DNA of 7,567 nt from an uncultured Campylobacter sp. (lineage in GTDB: Bacteria > Campylobacterota > Campylobacteria > Campylobacterales > Campylobacteraceae): positions 1 to 7,567 of the forward strand of contig NZ_CALIII010000186.1 in assembly GCF_938018145.1 (NCBI RefSeq), in the 5' to 3' direction. The notes below the pieces were generated by a model. The model saw only the letters and a list, made by a program, of their open reading frames with translations. It made no database searches and had not been told where the DNA came from. Shown piece after piece: positions 5,209 to 7,567 of this stretch (position 1 is the stretch's first letter; every line of letters begins with the position of its first letter). The position numbers were made by a program, and so were the translations under genes.

Positions 5209-6600
5209 ATGCAAAATTCACAAATAGTAACTAGATTTGCCCCCTCTCCGACCGGATATTTGCACATCGGCGGGCTTAGGACGGCGCTTTATAACTACTT
5301 ATACGCTAGAGCAAACGGCGGCAAATTTCTGCTGCGCATCGAAGATACCGACCTAAAACGCAACTCCGAGGAGGCCACGCAAGCAATAAAAGAGGCCTTT
5401 GCCTGGTGCGGGCTAGATCACGACGGCGAGGTGACGTATCAGTCGCGTAGATTTGACGTGTATAAAGAGTACGTACAAAAGCTGCTAGCCGAGGGCAAAG
5501 CCTACAAATGCTACATGAGCAAGGACGAGCTAGACGCTCTGCGCGCCGAGCAAGAAGCGAGAAAAGAGAGGCCCAAATACGACAATCGCTACCGCGAATT
5601 TACGGGTACTCCGCCTGCGGGAGTCGAGCCCGTCATCCGTATCAAAGCGCCTCTAAGCGGCGAGATCGTGATCGACGACGGCATCAAAGGCGAGGTCAAA
5701 TTTAGAGTCGAGGATATCCTGGATGATTTCATCATCGCGCGCAGCGACGGCACGCCGACGTATAACTTTACCGTCGTGATAGATGACGCTTTAATGGGCG
5801 TAACCGACGTCATCCGCGGAGACGATCATCTATCAAACACCCCAAAGCAAATCGTACTATACGATGCTCTGGGCTTTAAAGCGCCGAAATTTTATCACGT
5901 CGCGATGATAAACGGCGAGGACGGCAGCAAACTGAGCAAACGCCACGGCGCGACCGACGTGATGGAGTATAAGCGCATGGGTTATCTGCCTGAAGCTCTT
6001 TTAAATTTCCTCGTGCGCCTAGGCTGGAGCCACGGAAACGACGAAATTTTCGGCATGGACGATATGCTAAAGTATTTCGATCCGCACGATATAAACAAGA
6101 GCTCAAGCACCTATAACGCAAGCAAGCTAGAGTGGCTAAACGCCCACTATATCAAGACTCTGCCGTACGAGAGACTAGCAAAAGAGATGCTTGAATTTGA
6201 CATAGATTTTAAAGCGATGCCAAAGGGCGAGGTGCTGTTAAATTCATTGCGCGAACGCTCAAAAACGCTAGTTGAAATGAGCCAGAGCGCAAGAACGATA
6301 ATAAACGCTCCAAGCGCATACGACGAGAAAGCCTATGCTAAATTTATCACGCCCGAAAGCAAGGAAAATTTGGCTAAATTTGCCGAAATTTTAGGCGAAA
6401 ATTTGGACGCCAAAGGCTACGAGGAGATGACGGGTAAATTTTTAGAAGCAAACGGCTTAAAGCTAAAAGACCTAGCTCAGGCGCTTCGCGTCGCGCTAAC
6501 TGGAAATAGCGTAAGCCCGGGGATATTTGAGGTGCTCGAGGTTTTGGGCGCGGACGAGACGAAAAAACGAATAAAAAATATTTTAAAGGAGAATAAATGA
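5209..6600 (+). CDS. gltX: Glutamyl-tRNA synthetase (GltX, GluRS1-like)
   Basis: A 463-residue class I synthetase that joins glutamate to its tRNA using ATP in the cytoplasm. The HIGH motif is seen as [20 protein letters not shown] at 11-30. The KMSKS equivalent is SKLSKRHG at 240-247. The core also contains RIEDTD at 43-48, [20 protein letters not shown] at 185-204 and [11 protein letters not shown] at 268-278. The zinc-site CxC is reduced to C101-Y-M, so no zinc centre is expected, as in many bacterial GluRS. Epsilonproteobacteria often have two GluRS enzymes, one charging tRNA-Gln for the amidotransferase pathway. The sequence resembles H. pylori GluRS1 (tRNA-Glu) from memory, but specificity is not proven. 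The start is ATG after AAAGG at nine-base spacing. The stop overlaps the malic enzyme start. Confidence 0.96.
   Translation: MQNSQIVTRFAPSPTGYLHIGGLRTALYNYLYARANGGKFLLRIEDTDLKRNSEEATQAIKEAFAWCGLDHDGEVTYQSRRFDVYKEYVQKLLAEGKAYKCYMSKDELDALRAEQEARKERPKYDNRYREFTGTPPAGVEPVIRIKAPLSGEIVIDDGIKGEVKFRVEDILDDFIIARSDGTPTYNFTVVIDDALMGVTDVIRGDDHLSNTPKQIVLYDALGFKAPKFYHVAMINGEDGSKLSKRHGATDVMEYKRMGYLPEALLNFLVRLGWSHGNDEIFGMDDMLKYFDPHDINKSSSTYNASKLEWLNAHYIKTLPYERLAKEMLEFDIDFKAMPKGEVLLNSLRERSKTLVEMSQSARTIINAPSAYDEKAYAKFITPESKENLAKFAEILGENLDAKGYEEMTGKFLEANGLKLKDLAQALRVALTGNSVSPGIFEVLEVLGADETKKRIKNILKENK
6585..6591 (+). promoter_or_regulatory. Ribosome binding site of malic enzyme inside the gltX 3' end
   Basis: AAAGGAG, a strong Shine-Dalgarno sequence, lies five bases before the ATG at 6597. 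It is embedded in the last gltX codons, where it encodes part of the lysine-rich tail. With the ATGA overlap it fixes the start and suggests coupled translation. Confidence 0.8.
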
Positions 6601-7567
6601 CACACGTAACTAACGAAGAGGCGCTCGCGTATCACGAGGGCGGCAAGATAGAGATAAAAGTAAAAACCCCATGCGCGACGGCTAGAGACCTATCTATGGC
6701 GTACACGCCGGGCGTTGCGGTACCTTGTAAAGAGATCGAGGCCGACAACGAACTAGCCTACAAATACACGAACAAAGCAAATTTAGTAGCCGTCATCACC
6801 GACGGTACGGCCGTACTCGGTCTAGGCGACATCGGCGCGGTAGCGGGCAAACCCGTGATGGAAGGCAAGGCGGTTTTGTTTAAAAAATTTGCAAACGTAG
6901 ATGCCTTTGACATCGAGCTAGACGAGCACGATCCAGATAAGATCGTTGAAATTTGCAAAGCGCTCTCTCCGACATTTGGCGGTATAAATTTAGAAGATAT
7001 CCGCGCTCCAAAGTGCTTTGAGATCGAGCGCAAACTACAAGAAGCAGTCGATATCCCGGTCATGCACGACGATCAGCACGGCACGGCGATGATAACAAGC
7101 GCGGGCATAATAAACGCGATGGAGATTTCAGGCAAAGACATCTCAAAAATCAAAATCGTAGTTAGCGGCGCGGGCGCTGCAGGCATCGCATGCGCGAAAA
7201 TGTACAAGGCTCTGGGCGCAAAACACATCGTGATGGTAGATAGCAAAGGCGTGATCCATAAAGGCCGCACCGATCTAACTCCGGAAAAGCTAGAATTCGC
7301 CCTAGAAACCGCAGATAGAACGCTAGCGGACGCGATGAAGGGCGCGGATATGTTCCTAGGCCTTAGCAAGCCTGGCGTCGTAACCAAAGAAATGGTCGCA
7401 TCGATGAACGACGAGCCGATTATTTTCGCGCTTGCTAACCCGACTCCGGAAATCTTCCCTGAAGACGTCGCAAGCGTGCGAAACGACGTGATGATGGGAA
7501 CCGGTCGCAGCGACTATCCAAACCAGGTAAATAACGTTCTTGGCTTTCCGTTTATATTCCGCGGCGC
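6597..7567 (+). CDS. maeB: NADP-type malic enzyme, MaeB-like, cut by the window edge
   Basis: The reading frame is open from the ATG to the last base: 323 codons with no stop. The enzyme decarboxylates malate to pyruvate and CO2 with reduction of NAD(P), in the cytoplasm. Visible hallmarks: YTPGVAVPC at 36-44 with the catalytic tyrosine Y36; [12 protein letters not shown] at 87-98 with the probable catalytic lysine K91; metal-binding GGINLEDI at 128-135 (E133, D134) and HDDQHGTA at 157-164 (D158/D159); the nucleotide-binding GAGAAG at 191-196; ANPTPEI at 280-286; and [11 protein letters not shown] at 303-313. The visible part aligns throughout with the malic domain of MaeB. Whether a C-terminal phosphotransacetylase-like domain follows cannot be seen; small epsilonproteobacterial forms of about 410 residues lack it. 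It overlaps gltX by four bases (ATGA). Cofactor preference is inferred. Confidence 0.94.
   Translation, partial: MTHVTNEEALAYHEGGKIEIKVKTPCATARDLSMAYTPGVAVPCKEIEADNELAYKYTNKANLVAVITDGTAVLGLGDIGAVAGKPVMEGKAVLFKKFANVDAFDIELDEHDPDKIVEICKALSPTFGGINLEDIRAPKCFEIERKLQEAVDIPVMHDDQHGTAMITSAGIINAMEISGKDISKIKIVVSGAGAAGIACAKMYKALGAKHIVMVDSKGVIHKGRTDLTPEKLEFALETADRTLADAMKGADMFLGLSKPGVVTKEMVASMNDEPIIFALANPTPEIFPEDVASVRNDVMMGTGRSDYPNQVNNVLGFPFIFRG

Noticed and set aside
5589..6121. Antisense and alternative-frame open frames within gltX
   Set aside because: They overlap conserved synthetase segments including the KLSKR region and show no start signals or family features.
6758..7387. Two antisense frames of 101 and 104 codons at the right end
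   Set aside because: The plus strand here encodes an uninterrupted malic enzyme, which has no stop only because the window ends; the antisense frames are by-products.

Overview
The window looks like a chromosomal segment from a higher-GC member of Campylobacter, in the range of C. showae, C. rectus or C. curvus. The evidence is protein similarity as I recall it, dense AAATTT/AAATTTGAC words, extended AT-rich promoters with TATAAT boxes, and a conserved gene neighbourhood. In C. jejuni, to my recollection, the SurA-like chaperone Cj1289 is divergent from a glutamyl-tRNA synthetase (Cj1288c), which is followed by a malic enzyme (Cj1287c). Positions 4285-7567 reproduce that arrangement. The species is inferred and not proven.

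Layout from left to right: (1) three perfect copies of a 17-bp tandem repeat lie at the left edge and probably continue outside the window. (2) A strong hairpin follows, then brnQ on the minus strand, a branched-chain amino acid carrier. (3) A 174-bp divergent intergenic region holds candidate promoters and a (CG)5 tract. (4) radA lies on the plus strand and encodes a RadA/Sms recombination ATPase. (5) A 180-bp convergent gap has no convincing gene. (6) A minus-strand DUF3137-type membrane protein starts at TTG and carries an unusual hydrophobic insertion. (7) Two tandem minus-strand intrinsic terminators follow. (8) A minus-strand SurA-like periplasmic chaperone comes next. (9) An 87-bp divergent region contains a perfect inverted pair of TATAAT boxes. 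(10) gltX lies on the plus strand, and its stop overlaps the start of a MaeB-type malic enzyme that runs off the right edge.

Most genes are housekeeping: amino acid uptake, DNA repair, outer-membrane protein biogenesis, tRNA charging and central carbon metabolism. They do not form a single pathway. The only clear co-transcribed pair is gltX and malic enzyme. The only protein of unknown function is the DUF3137 one. I see no mobile element, CRISPR array, RNA gene or defence system. The items most worth a second look are the head-to-head promoter pair, the 17-bp repeat array, the brnQ 3' hairpin, the DUF3137 insertion, and the strong over-use of AAATTT.
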